From assembly GCA_017302715.1 (NCBI GenBank), contig JAFLCD010000005.1, forward strand, positions 62,001 to 126,000: 64,000 bases of DNA. The letters run 5' to 3'. The stretch's first letter is position 1; each line of letters begins with the position of its first letter. The notes below the pieces were generated by a model. The model did no database searches. It saw nothing but the letters and a program-made list of their open reading frames with translations, and was not told the origin of the DNA. A program made the position numbers and the translations under genes. The DNA is from Deltaproteobacteria bacterium. GTDB lineage: Bacteria; Bdellovibrionota; UBA2394. This document shows positions 1 through 8,604 of this stretch, piece after piece.

Positions 1-33
1 TTAAAATAGCCTCTCTCTGAGAGGGGTTAAAGC

Positions 34-71
34 GGCTAAGGTCCTCGGCCATCGAGAGACATTAGCCGAGG
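34..71. other. inverted repeat in grpE leader
   Basis: Seven-base arms cctcggc (43-49) and gccgagg (65-71) enclose a 15-base spacer. A competing pairing ggctaa (34-39) with ttagcc (62-67) is also possible. A second small palindrome lies at 10-24 (cctctc/gagagg). The stretch sits 40-75 bases before grpE, which has no clear Shine-Dalgarno, so it could be a structured leader or the terminator of a gene ending near base 9. It does not match the CIRCE element. Confidence 0.3.
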
Positions 72-109
72 TCGTTGACAAACGCCTAGAGACTATTAGT
101 TTTCATCTT

Positions 110-751
110 ATGGCCCAAAAACAACATCAAAAACCAGAAGTCGAAATGAAGAATCCTGAACTTGAGGCAGACCAGAATCAAGAGCCGATCGAAGAAATGG
201 AAGCTGCCAAAAAAGAAGCCGCAGCCGCCGAGCAACGAGAAAAAGAGCGAGAGCTCGAAGAATTAAGAAGTGTTCTTCGTATTAAAGAACTGGAGGCAAA
301 GGTTTCTGGATATGAATCAAAGTTAAGTGATATCCGCGCTTACGTAAAAAAGATGGAAGAGGAAGTTTCACAGATTCGTTTTCGAGCCGAGAGAGATCTT
401 CAAAAAAATTTAGATCAACAGAACGCAAAAATTTTTATGAGTTTGCTTCCGATCGTTGATAATTTTGATCGTAGTCTCCAGGCCGCAAGCGGCGAAAGCG
501 CTTCTGCTTTTTCAGATGGAATGCAGATGATCTATAAACAGCTCAAAGATTTTCTCGCCAAATCAGGGCTAGAAAAAATCGAGGCTAATGGCACTGCGTT
601 TGATCCCCAATTTCATGAGGCCGTGGCCGCACGAGCTGTTGATGAGAAAGATTTGGATGATGTTATCGTGGAAGAAGTTCAGGCTGGATACAAATACAAA
701 GACCAAGTGATTCGACCAGCCCAAGTCGTGGTGGGAAAGCTTGCCAACTAG
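110..751 (+). CDS. grpE: GrpE nucleotide exchange factor
   Basis: GrpE is the cytoplasmic ADP/ATP exchange factor of the DnaK chaperone. The 213-residue protein has the family layout: a charged, Glu/Lys-rich N-terminal helix that should form the dimer coiled coil (about 20-105), then the four-helix and beta-wing region. The wing is recognised by the run DPQFHEAV and, near the C-terminus, by GYKYKDQVIRPAQVVV. Length is normal. The start at 110 lacks a good Shine-Dalgarno; the Met at 146 is an alternative. No dnaK, dnaJ or hrcA is seen in the window; dnaK could lie to the left. The next gene starts inside its last codons. Confidence 0.93.
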   Translation: MAQKQHQKPEVEMKNPELEADQNQEPIEEMEAAKKEAAAAEQREKERELEELRSVLRIKELEAKVSGYESKLSDIRAYVKKMEEEVSQIRFRAERDLQKNLDQQNAKIFMSLLPIVDNFDRSLQAASGESASAFSDGMQMIYKQLKDFLAKSGLEKIEANGTAFDPQFHEAVAARAVDEKDLDDVIVEEVQAGYKYKDQVIRPAQVVVGKLAN

Positions 752-1373
752 TAAGCGGCGACCGCATTATGGAATCTTAGCTCATCTTTTAAAAACGCTT
801 GTGACCGAGCGCTTTAAAAAAATGGCTAAAGATGAAGTTCTTTTTAAATTTCTTTCAGCGCGTGTTGACCCTGCAATTTTGGTTGATCATGCACTTCAAT
901 CTGAGCGCGAAGCTCTCGATTTAGCTGAAATGAGTTTACTCGAACTGGTCGATGAAGAACGAATGCAAGATATTTTAAAAAAATCTGCAGATAAAATTCA
1001 GCATTTATTTCAAAACATTTTTGGCGATGATCGAGCGAAAGAATTTATTTCAGAAGATTTATTAAACCAAAGAATGCTTTGGCTTCGTGTGCGCGTGGAA
1101 TTTTATCGAAAGTGGCTGAGCTATTCAGAAAAAGTAAATTCACCAACTGAGCTCGCTGTAAAAACATTTCGTTCGACAAAAAATTTTGATGCAAATTTGA
1201 ATCGGCTTTTTAAAGCTGAAAAAGATTTTGCCGAAGAAACGGTGAGTGCAACCCATTCTCTACATCGATTTTTAATGAGAAAGCAGCTAGATCACGAGAT
1301 CAAAAGCTTTGAAGACATTTGGACAGATTTTAAAGTCGAAGCCTTTAAAAAGTTCGCTGAGCTTCCCGAGTAG
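741..1373 (+). CDS. hypothetical helical protein, coupled to grpE
   Basis: I do not recognise this protein. It is about 183-210 residues, rich in Lys, Glu, Leu and Phe, with no signal peptide or membrane segment, and should be an all-helical cytoplasmic protein. The longest reading starts at a TTG (741) inside the end of grpE, with gtgggaaag just before it. GTG 801 and ATG 822 are in frame, and 822 would remove a basic N-terminal tail. Position and overlap suggest co-transcription with grpE, but nothing in the sequence shows a role in protein folding. Confidence 0.7.
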   Translation: MPTSKRRPHYGILAHLLKTLVTERFKKMAKDEVLFKFLSARVDPAILVDHALQSEREALDLAEMSLLELVDEERMQDILKKSADKIQHLFQNIFGDDRAKEFISEDLLNQRMLWLRVRVEFYRKWLSYSEKVNSPTELAVKTFRSTKNFDANLNRLFKAEKDFAEETVSATHSLHRFLMRKQLDHEIKSFEDIWTDFKVEAFKKFAELPE

Positions 1374-1473
1374 GTTTTTAAGTTCCTAATATTTCAAGAG
1401 ATTTTACCCCACCCATGAGCTTTGACTTATCGTGTTACTCTAAAGATGTGTGGCTGTTCAGTGAGAGGGGTAT

Positions 1474-1833
1474 ATGCAGCGCCAGCGAAAATCACCACGT
1501 TTCTTAGTAGGACCGAATTTTCCGCTTACGGCTCATATTCCGCAAAGTTCATCTAAAATTCACAAACTTAGAACGATTGGTACAAATGGAGTTGGATTTT
1601 ATGCGAGCAATCGCGATGCAAAACTTCTTCAGTCGGGCGAAGTGGATATTCATTTAACTTTGGGTGGTGCAAAGATTCAGCTCAAAGGAAAAATTCAATA
1701 CTGCCAATTTCTTCCTAAGTCGGCGGTGAATTTTTTAGGGGTTGAATTTTTAGACTGCGATCAACGAACAAATCTCATTATCAAAACTCTTTTAGAAGGC
1801 GCACTTCAAAAGGGTCATCTCATCATTACTTGA
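1474..1833 (+). CDS. PilZ-like domain protein (degenerate)
   Basis: This small 119-residue protein resembles a lone PilZ domain, the usual c-di-GMP receptor. The N-terminal RxxxR box is present (R5 and R9). The second box, normally (D/N)xSxxG, reads TIGTNG, so two of the conserved residues are missing and c-di-GMP binding is doubtful. The beta-rich remainder (GVGFYA, INLT-like strands, NFLGVEF) fits the fold. The start is supported by a Shine-Dalgarno gagaggg six to eight bases upstream. It stands alone between an unknown gene and icmF. Confidence 0.6.
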   Translation: MQRQRKSPRFLVGPNFPLTAHIPQSSSKIHKLRTIGTNGVGFYASNRDAKLLQSGEVDIHLTLGGAKIQLKGKIQYCQFLPKSAVNFLGVEFLDCDQRTNLIIKTLLEGALQKGHLIIT

Positions 1834-1922
1834 TCAGTTTCACAGGCTCCGGGGTCAAATACTTCATTTTTGCAGTGAAGAACTTGGCTCTACGCGAAGC
1901 CTTCGGCTAGGCTTTTAACTTC

Positions 1923-4900
1923 ATGATCCCGGTTAGATTTCTTACAGCGGCATCTCTTTTTGACGGACATGATGCTGCTATCAATGTCATTCGTCGCGTT
2001 CTTCAAGACGCCGGATGTGAAGTCATTCATCTTGGGCACAATCGAGGTGTTCAGGAGATCGTGCGTGCTGCAATTCAAGAAGATGTCGATGGAATCGCGA
2101 TCAGTTCTTATCAAGGTGGGCACAACGAATATTTTAAATATTTGATCGACTGTCTGCGTGAAAAAGGCAGTTCGCATATTCAAGTTTTCGGTGGTGGTGG
2201 CGGAGTTATTTTGCCCGAAGAGATTGCTGAGTTGCAAAAATACGGAGTGAATCGAATTTTTTCTCCAGATGATGGAATGAAGTTCGGACTCGAAGGCATG
2301 GCGAAGGTCATGGTTTCTGAAGCTGAAGCAGCGCGTGTAAAGAGAAAACCTGCTGACATTAAATTTGATTTAGAACATTGGGGTCGCACGATCACCGCTT
2401 TTGAAAACGGTGCTGAATTTGATATAAAATCTTCAGACAAAAAGAAATCACCTTTGGTTTTAGGAATTACAGGCACAGGCGGAGCTGGAAAATCTTCACT
2501 GATCGACGAAATGATTTTGCGTTTTGCCCATGAATTTCCATCTATCAAGATGGCGATTTATTCCGTAGATCCTTCTAAGCGAAAAACAGGCGGCGCGCTT
2601 TTAGGCGATCGCATTCGAATGAACGCGATTGATCGCGATAATATTTTTATGCGATCACTGGCGACTAGAAATTCGCCGAATGAACTTAATGAGCATCTTG
2701 CAAAAATTGTAGCAGCCTCCAAAAAAGCTCCCTTTGATTTTGTCATCGTTGAAACTCCTGGAATTGGTCAAGGCTCAAGCTCGATTACCGAAGTCGCCGA
2801 TTTATCGTTATATGTGATGACGTCTGAGTATGGTGCTGCCACTCAGCTTGAAAAAATCGATATGATCGATTTTGCGGATTTTATCGCCATTAACAAATTT
2901 GATAGGCGAGGTTCAGAAGACGCTTTAAGAGAAGTCCGAAAACAATTTCGCCGTTCGCGAAAACTTTTTAATCAAGGTGAAGACTCAGATCTTCCCGTCT
3001 TTGGAACTCGTTGCAATATTTTTAACGATAAAGGTGCGACTGAGCTTTACCGAGCCATTCGTGATCGGCTTTTAAAGGATTCAGATAAATTTCCCAAAAA
3101 AGAAAAAGATTTTCTGGGTGAATATGCCGAAGACGCCTCGATTGTTTCTGGAGATAGAGTTTTTTATTTAAGTGATATCGCTAAAACTCTTCGAACATAT
3201 CATTCTCAATTTGCCGATCAGCAAAAAATGGCGAATGAAGCTTATATTTTAAACGAGGCTTCGAAAATTTTAAAAGATTCTAAAATCAAATCTTTATCAG
3301 AAGAAAAATTAAATACGCTTTCGAATGAATCTAAAGACTTGATTAAAACTTGGCCCAAACTTGTAGAAGATTACAGCAAAGATGAAGTTGTTTACCAAGT
3401 TCGCGATCAGGATATTAAGGTTCCCCAAACTTTTATTTCTTTAAGTGGTTTGAAGCTTAAGCGAGTGACTTTTCCGCACCTTCAAACCTGGGGAGAAATT
3501 TTACAATTTTGTTCTAAAGAAAATCTGCCTGGATATTTTCCATTTGTATCTGGAATTTATCCTTTCAAGCGAGCAGGTGAAGAGCCTCGCCGACAATTTG
3601 CAGGCGAAGGTCCACCTGAAAAAACAAATAAGCGCTTTCATTATCTCTGTAGAAACGACGACGCTAAAAGATTATCAACAGCTTTTGATTCGGTAACTTT
3701 ATATGGAGAAGATCCTCATCTTCGTCCAGACATCTATGGCAAAGTCGGTGAGTCGGGTGTGAGTATCGCCACCATTGACGATATGGCCGTACTCTACGAT
3801 GGTTTCGATCTCTGCGACCCGATGACTTCGGTCTCGATGACCATCAATGGCCCAGCCCCGATGATTCTCGCGATGTTTTTAAATGTGGCGATCCGTCAAC
3901 AGCTTCAAAAATTTGAAAAAGAAAACAAGCGCGCTCCTTCTGAAAATGAAGAGAGCGAAATCAAAGCTAAAACTCTTTCTCAAGTGCGCGGCACAGTTCA
4001 GGCTGATATTTTAAAAGAAGATCAAGCGCAGAATACCTGCATTTTTTCTACGGAATTTGCACTTCGAATGATGGCAGATATTCAAGATTATTTTATTAGA
4101 AATAAAGTTCGTAATTATTATTCGGTGAGCATTTCCGGATATCATATCGCCGAAGCTGGGGCGAATCCGATCACTCAACTCGCTTTCACTCTTTCAAATG
4201 GCTTTACACTCGTTGAATATTATTTAGCTCGAGGAATGAAGATCGATGATTTTGCGCCCAATCTTTCTTTCTTTTTCTCGAATGGCTTAGATCCAGAATA
4301 TTCTGTGATTGGAAGAGTGGCTCGACGTATTTGGGCTGTTGCTATGAGAGATCGATACGGTGCGAACGAGAGATCTCAAAAATTAAAATATCATATTCAA
4401 ACTTCAGGCCGAAGTTTGCACGCTTCTGAAATTGAATTCAATGATGTGCGAACAACTTTGCAGGCTCTCACTGCCATCTATGACAATTGTAATTCTCTTC
4501 ATACCAACGCCTATGATGAAGCGATTACAACGCCGACCGAAGAAAGTGTTCGCCGAGCGATGGCGATTCAAATGATTATCCAAAAAGAATTTGGAAGTTC
4601 GAAGACTGAAAACTTCACACAAGGTTCTTATGTGATGTCGGAGCTAACTGATTTAGTTGAAGAGGCTGTTCTCAAAGAATTCGAAAGCATTTCGCGTCGA
4701 GGTGGAGTGCTTGGCGCCATGGAAACTCAATATCAGCGATCGAAAATTCAAGAAGAGAGTTTGTACTATGAGAGACTTAAACATAGTGGTGAACTTCCAA
4801 TCGTTGGGGTGAATACATTTTTACCTGCCGACGGTGCGGTGCGTGGTAAAATTCCTTTGGCGCGCTCAAATGTTTCTGAAAAAAATAAGCGTCTTAAGGA

Positions 4901-5084
4901 TCTCGAAGGATTTTGGAAATCTAAAACTGGTCAGTCCCAAGCCTCGCTTGATAAACTACAAAAAGTAGCTTTAAGCGGCGGCAATATTTTTGAAGAGCTG
5001 ATGAACACCGTAAAAGTTTGTTCTCTCGGTGAAATTACAAAAGCTCTGTACGAAGTTGGCGGAAGATACCGACGAAATATGTAG
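1923..5084 (+). CDS. icmF: fused isobutyryl-CoA mutase IcmF
   Basis: IcmF is a cobalamin-dependent acyl-CoA mutase fused to its own G-protein chaperone; it interconverts isobutyryl-CoA and n-butyryl-CoA and sometimes related acyl-CoAs. Order of domains in 1053 residues: B12-binding domain (1-140) with cobalt-ligand His16 in DGHD; MeaB-type GTPase (about 175-400) with P-loop GTGGAGKSS near 182 and NKFD near 323; linker; then the TIM-barrel mutase from about 500, with [14 protein letters not shown] near 559 and a family motif [18 protein letters not shown]. The order and length match IcmF rather than the two-subunit methylmalonyl-CoA mutase. The 89-base gap upstream holds only small hairpins. 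It heads a three-gene operon. Confidence 0.93.
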   Translation: MIPVRFLTAASLFDGHDAAINVIRRVLQDAGCEVIHLGHNRGVQEIVRAAIQEDVDGIAISSYQGGHNEYFKYLIDCLREKGSSHIQVFGGGGGVILPEEIAELQKYGVNRIFSPDDGMKFGLEGMAKVMVSEAEAARVKRKPADIKFDLEHWGRTITAFENGAEFDIKSSDKKKSPLVLGITGTGGAGKSSLIDEMILRFAHEFPSIKMAIYSVDPSKRKTGGALLGDRIRMNAIDRDNIFMRSLATRNSPNELNEHLAKIVAASKKAPFDFVIVETPGIGQGSSSITEVADLSLYVMTSEYGAATQLEKIDMIDFADFIAINKFDRRGSEDALREVRKQFRRSRKLFNQGEDSDLPVFGTRCNIFNDKGATELYRAIRDRLLKDSDKFPKKEKDFLGEYAEDASIVSGDRVFYLSDIAKTLRTYHSQFADQQKMANEAYILNEASKILKDSKIKSLSEEKLNTLSNESKDLIKTWPKLVEDYSKDEVVYQVRDQDIKVPQTFISLSGLKLKRVTFPHLQTWGEILQFCSKENLPGYFPFVSGIYPFKRAGEEPRRQFAGEGPPEKTNKRFHYLCRNDDAKRLSTAFDSVTLYGEDPHLRPDIYGKVGESGVSIATIDDMAVLYDGFDLCDPMTSVSMTINGPAPMILAMFLNVAIRQQLQKFEKENKRAPSENEESEIKAKTLSQVRGTVQADILKEDQAQNTCIFSTEFALRMMADIQDYFIRNKVRNYYSVSISGYHIAEAGANPITQLAFTLSNGFTLVEYYLARGMKIDDFAPNLSFFFSNGLDPEYSVIGRVARRIWAVAMRDRYGANERSQKLKYHIQTSGRSLHASEIEFNDVRTTLQALTAIYDNCNSLHTNAYDEAITTPTEESVRRAMAIQMIIQKEFGSSKTENFTQGSYVMSELTDLVEEAVLKEFESISRRGGVLGAMETQYQRSKIQEESLYYERLKHSGELPIVGVNTFLPADGAVRGKIPLARSNVSEKNKRLKDLEGFWKSKTGQSQASLDKLQKVALSGGNIFEELMNTVKVCSLGEITKALYEVGGRYRRNM

Positions 5085-5109
5085 CCACGCTCTAGCTCAA
5101 GGAGAGACC

Positions 5110-6375
5110 GTGGAAAAATCTTATATTTTAGAAGATTCAGAGAATTGGTCATCAAACGAACTTGCGATTCTTTTTACAGATGCCATTTTTCAAGAACCAG
5201 AGTTTACAAAATTTGTTGAAACCGAACTCAATAAGGCTCAAGTAAAAGTTCAATCGCTTTGGAATTTACTCGGCATTCTTCGACACGTCATTCGTGATCA
5301 CATCGGTTGGACTCAGCCCGATATTCAACCCAAATTTGTGGAGAGACTTTCTAAGCTTGCGGCATTTGAAAAACAAGTTGTGCACAGCTATGAAGCTTAT
5401 CAACCCGATCGAAAAATAAATCCGGACGCCGTTTATTGGCCGAACCCACTTCGCTCTCCAGCTCGATCTGTGTATGACACTCTTCCGATTGTAAAAAATT
5501 TAGGAATTATTACAAAAGATACGCCGGTTGGCTCAGCCGGCAGCTGTTTTGCATTTGAGATCGCTTACAATCTGCAGAAGCGCGGATTCAAATATGTGGT
5601 CACAGAAAAGTGGCATGATCCCGAGAATGGTGTGTCAGGTGATGTGGCAGATTTAAAAGATCCTGATAATAAATACGCTCGATTTTCTGCGAACTGGGGG
5701 ATTCTTTTTAACACGCCGAGCTTTAAACAATTAGCTGAGAAAGCTTTTGGCGTTAAAAAACTACCAAAGCTGATCGTGAAGCGAAATTTAGAATCTGGCC
5801 AAACAAGTTACGCAGATCCATTTCGTGAAAATGTTTTTTTTCATTCGGTAGAAGCTTTTGAAGCAAATTATGAAAAACACATCGCGGCCACAAGAAAAGC
5901 ACTTTTAGAATCTAAAGTTTTTGTCATCACGCTCGGACTTAATGAGATGTGGCAATATTCTTTGGATGGATCTGTTATTTCTCGAAATCCTTCATCAAAA
6001 ACTTTGATGCCACTTTTGAAGCATCGAGTTCTTTCGGTAGAAGAAAATATTTCGAATATCCAATCGTTCATTGATATCACAAGAGCGCACAATCCTGATT
6101 TGAAACTTTTAATCAGCGTTTCGCCGATTCCTTTTTTAGCGACAGCGATCGCAAATGATTCTCATGTCATTACAGCGAACGGGCATTCGAAGGCGGTGCT
6201 TCGCGTCGCGGCTGAAGAGCTTTGCAGACGAAATCGAGACGTTTTTTATTTTCCTAGTTATGAAATGGTAACAACCTGCATCAAGAATGCTTGGGAAACT
6301 GATGAGCGCCATGTCACTCGCGCTGCTGTTGATCGCGTCATGCAACTTTTTGATGCAATGTTTGTTCGCACTTAA
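5110..6375 (+). CDS. GSCFA-domain protein (SGNH-esterase-like)
   Basis: The signature GSCFA lies at residues 144-148 of the called protein. The GSCFA family is thought to be related to GDSL/SGNH esterases, with the Ser of GSC as candidate nucleophile. LGLNEMWQ and a C-terminal DERHVT segment could carry the other conserved positions. No signal peptide or membrane segment is visible, so it is probably cytoplasmic. I chose GTG 5110 because a strong Shine-Dalgarno aaggag (5099-5104) sits five bases before it; a longer reading from 5029 would run into icmF. It lies 25 bases after icmF and 24 before a dioxygenase gene. Substrate unknown. Confidence 0.8.
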   Translation: MEKSYILEDSENWSSNELAILFTDAIFQEPEFTKFVETELNKAQVKVQSLWNLLGILRHVIRDHIGWTQPDIQPKFVERLSKLAAFEKQVVHSYEAYQPDRKINPDAVYWPNPLRSPARSVYDTLPIVKNLGIITKDTPVGSAGSCFAFEIAYNLQKRGFKYVVTEKWHDPENGVSGDVADLKDPDNKYARFSANWGILFNTPSFKQLAEKAFGVKKLPKLIVKRNLESGQTSYADPFRENVFFHSVEAFEANYEKHIAATRKALLESKVFVITLGLNEMWQYSLDGSVISRNPSSKTLMPLLKHRVLSVEENISNIQSFIDITRAHNPDLKLLISVSPIPFLATAIANDSHVITANGHSKAVLRVAAEELCRRNRDVFYFPSYEMVTTCIKNAWETDERHVTRAAVDRVMQLFDAMFVRT

Positions 6376-6399
6376 AATCTTAATGATAATATAGAGAGA

Positions 6400-7506
6400 G
6401 TGTCGGCTACATCTGAAGATATTCTCAATCCTCAAAGCGAGATTTATTCCGCTTATGCAAATGTTGGGCGTTGGTATTGGGGACTGCAATCCGTTATTTT
6501 TAGTCATGATAAATTTGTTCCCTTAAGGGAAATTTTTTCTAAGCGTCCCGAAGAAATTCGTGAATTCAGAGATGGTTTGGATTTGCACGCGGCTGCCTTA
6601 ATGAAAATTTTTGTGAATCTGAATTTGCAAGATTTACTGATTGAAGCGATTCAATTTTATATCGAAAAAGATTTGAAATTGCAGATGAATTTTCAACCTC
6701 TCAATCCTAAGACCGAACAAAATGTGAAAGAGCTCAGTGAAATTGGCTATACACATTTGGATTCCATTTCTTTGGATAAAGTCGAAGCGATGAATAATTA
6801 TTTAAAGAATTTGCCTGCGAGGGATTGGAACAATAATCCTATTGTCGGCAAGCCCACCGAAGTTCAAAATGTAGGTGGATTTCATTTAAAAGACGTCATC
6901 GCTTGCCCCCATCTTCTTGAAATTGCAAATGATCCAAAAATTCTTTCAGTTGTTCGAAATTATTTAGGTGCGGCTCCTACCATTATTGTAGCGTCTGCCT
7001 TTCAATCCTTCGCAGGAAAAAATCAGGCGCGAGACGCTCAGCTCTTTCATATGGATTACGACGACTACAAATTCTGTAAGCTTTTTGTTTATTTAACAGA
7101 CGTTGATGAAAAAAGTGGTCCGCATGTTTATTTAGACAGCACTCATAAATTGCAAGTCATGGCACAAAAGCGCGGCAGTTTTTCTAAAGGTATAAAAGCT
7201 TTCGATGAGTGGTGGATTATGAAACTTCGTAAGACCGACGAAGAAGTAAAAGAATATTTAGGGATAACACCTACAAAAATTACCGGAAAAGCTGGCTCGG
7301 CCTTTTTAGTCGACACTCGAGGAATTCATAAAGGCTTGTTACCAGAAAATAGAGATCGAATGATTTGCCAAATTACTTATGCGGTCAGTCCTAGAATTCA
7401 GGAGCATATCACTCTCTTGCCAGTCTCGAATCCTGTGATCCCACCCGCCATGAAGAATCCGACTTCAGAATATGTCAGTCGACTATTTATTAATTTTCAA
7501 AAGTGA
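6400..7506 (+). CDS. phytanoyl-CoA dioxygenase-like (PhyH) protein
   Basis: This is a 368-residue protein whose C-terminal two thirds look like an Fe(II)/2-oxoglutarate oxygenase of the PhyH type. The likely metal ligands are H217 and D219 (HMD) and distal H310 (RGIHKG), followed by an Arg near 320 for 2-oxoglutarate. The N-terminal 110 residues are not recognised. The start is a GTG with gagaga just upstream. As third gene of the icmF operon it may act on an acyl-CoA, or on a product handled by the GSCFA protein; that is inference. Its last 24 bases overlap the converging nucleosidase gene. Confidence 0.78.
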   Translation: MSATSEDILNPQSEIYSAYANVGRWYWGLQSVIFSHDKFVPLREIFSKRPEEIREFRDGLDLHAAALMKIFVNLNLQDLLIEAIQFYIEKDLKLQMNFQPLNPKTEQNVKELSEIGYTHLDSISLDKVEAMNNYLKNLPARDWNNNPIVGKPTEVQNVGGFHLKDVIACPHLLEIANDPKILSVVRNYLGAAPTIIVASAFQSFAGKNQARDAQLFHMDYDDYKFCKLFVYLTDVDEKSGPHVYLDSTHKLQVMAQKRGSFSKGIKAFDEWWIMKLRKTDEEVKEYLGITPTKITGKAGSAFLVDTRGIHKGLLPENRDRMICQITYAVSPRIQEHITLLPVSNPVIPPAMKNPTSEYVSRLFINFQK

Positions 7507-8106
7507 AGAAATTTCACTTAAAGTTTTTTCCATATTCTTTTTATAAAGAGAAAAATTTTTAATAAATCTAAAGAGCTGCCTCATTTTAGTCAGAGAAATA
7601 AAAGTCGATTTAGAAAATCTAATTTTTCCATTCACTGTTTCTAAAAAATCTAAACGCTCTTCAGAAGAATCAGAAATGCCTCGAACAAAAATAATTTTCT
7701 TTTGAAGCTCTTCAGAAATATTTTTCCAGATAAACAGCATTTCCATATCGACTAAGTCAGAGCCTGTTTTTTTATAGAGATCGTGCTTTTCTTCCGCGGA
7801 GTTAATTAAAAATTTGGATGTAAAAAGTTTGGTGTGAGGAAAATGTGCGAGTTGTTCAGGTATAGAAATAGTATGAAACTGAGAATCTTCAAAAATGCCA
7901 GAAATCAAAAAAATTTCTCCGGCTTTAAGATTGGGATTTAAAGCACCCGCACATCCATAAATGACGACAAAATTTTCTATTTTCATTTGCAAAAGTAATT
8001 TGGAGAGCTCTTTTGACCTGCTTTCTCCTATTCCAAAAATTTGAGTATGCGAACTTAAACTTTTAGGAATTTCAAATTTAGTGGGGCAAAAAAAATTTAA
8101 ACTCAT
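7483..8106 (-). CDS. nucleosidase/phosphorylase superfamily protein
   Basis: This 207-residue cytoplasmic protein resembles the PNP/UDP and MTA/SAH nucleosidase superfamily. Visible marks are GCAGALNPNLKAGEIFLI (base-site loop and following strand), DLVDMEM at the position of the usual MEG motif, and VRGISDSS with the Asp that normally protonates the base. MEM instead of MEG and a short N-terminus make the substrate uncertain: MTA/SAH, futalosine and hopanoid-associated phosphorylases are all possible. It is translationally coupled (4-base overlap) to the membrane-protein gene upstream. Confidence 0.6.
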   Translation of the reverse strand: MSLNFFCPTKFEIPKSLSSHTQIFGIGESRSKELSKLLLQMKIENFVVIYGCAGALNPNLKAGEIFLISGIFEDSQFHTISIPEQLAHFPHTKLFTSKFLINSAEEKHDLYKKTGSDLVDMEMLFIWKNISEELQKKIIFVRGISDSSEERLDFLETVNGKIRFSKSTFISLTKMRQLFRFIKNFSLYKKNMEKTLSEISSLLKINK

Positions 8107-8561
8107 AAAGAGATATTAAATTCTAAAGCTCTAAGCATTGCGCACGAAATCCACAGGAACACCAAAAGCCATCGAGTCTTTCTTCTTAAAAACACAACTC
8201 CCGTTGCAGGCTGACGACAGAGATAAAAAATTTTCAAAAACAAAAGAGGAATCATAGCTCCGAGTGCAAAAGCAAAGAGCGAAGAAGGATAAAGCAAAGT
8301 TCCTGTAAAAACTCCGCTCAGAAAAAAAATCAGTATCCATTTTTGTCGATCCAGATTTCTAAAATCGTAACTTCCACTTTGGTAGGGGGTGAGAAAACTC
8401 GCGATCATCCAAAAGCTTAACCAGGCCGCAGCGACAGGCACGACTAAGCCTTGAACTAATATCGCAGGGAGTAGCCAAATGGCCGTGCGAATGATGCCCC
8501 AAAGATAGAGGGAGAAGCTGACGGCTATAAGGCTTAAAAAGATTTCAAACACGGGGTGCAT
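8103..8561 (-). CDS. hypothetical membrane protein
   Basis: An unrecognised 152-residue protein made almost wholly of hydrophobic segments. I count four or five: about 5-25, 28-50, 75-92, 93-110 and 128-145. Basic loops (RNLDRQKW, LRRKTRW) separate some of them. It is an inner-membrane protein. The stop codon overlaps the start of the nucleosidase gene as ATGA, so the two are probably made together. It is divergent from coaBC with 43 bases between starts. Confidence 0.65.
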   Translation of the reverse strand: MHPVFEIFLSLIAVSFSLYLWGIIRTAIWLLPAILVQGLVVPVAAAWLSFWMIASFLTPYQSGSYDFRNLDRQKWILIFFLSGVFTGTLLYPSSLFAFALGAMIPLLFLKIFYLCRQPATGVVFLRRKTRWLLVFLWISCAMLRALEFNISL

Positions 8562-8604
8562 TCTAGCCCTAGAAAGCCTTTCAAATCTAGGCTACAAAAC
8601 GGCG

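Noticed and set aside
28-72. Possible CIRCE (HrcA operator) before grpE
   Set aside because: The inverted repeat does not match TTAGCACTC-N9-GAGTGCTAA in arms or spacing.
1422-1447. TTGACT with taaaga as a promoter of the PilZ-like gene
   Set aside because: The spacer is only about 13 bases, too short for a sigma-70 promoter.
1834-1922. Riboswitch (for example cobalamin) before icmF
   Set aside because: The 89-base gap shows only two tiny hairpins and no B12-box-like sequence; too short for a cobalamin riboswitch.
6136-6507. 123-codon minus-strand open frame across the GSCFA/PhyH junction
   Set aside because: Overlaps two well-supported genes and has no motif or ribosome site.
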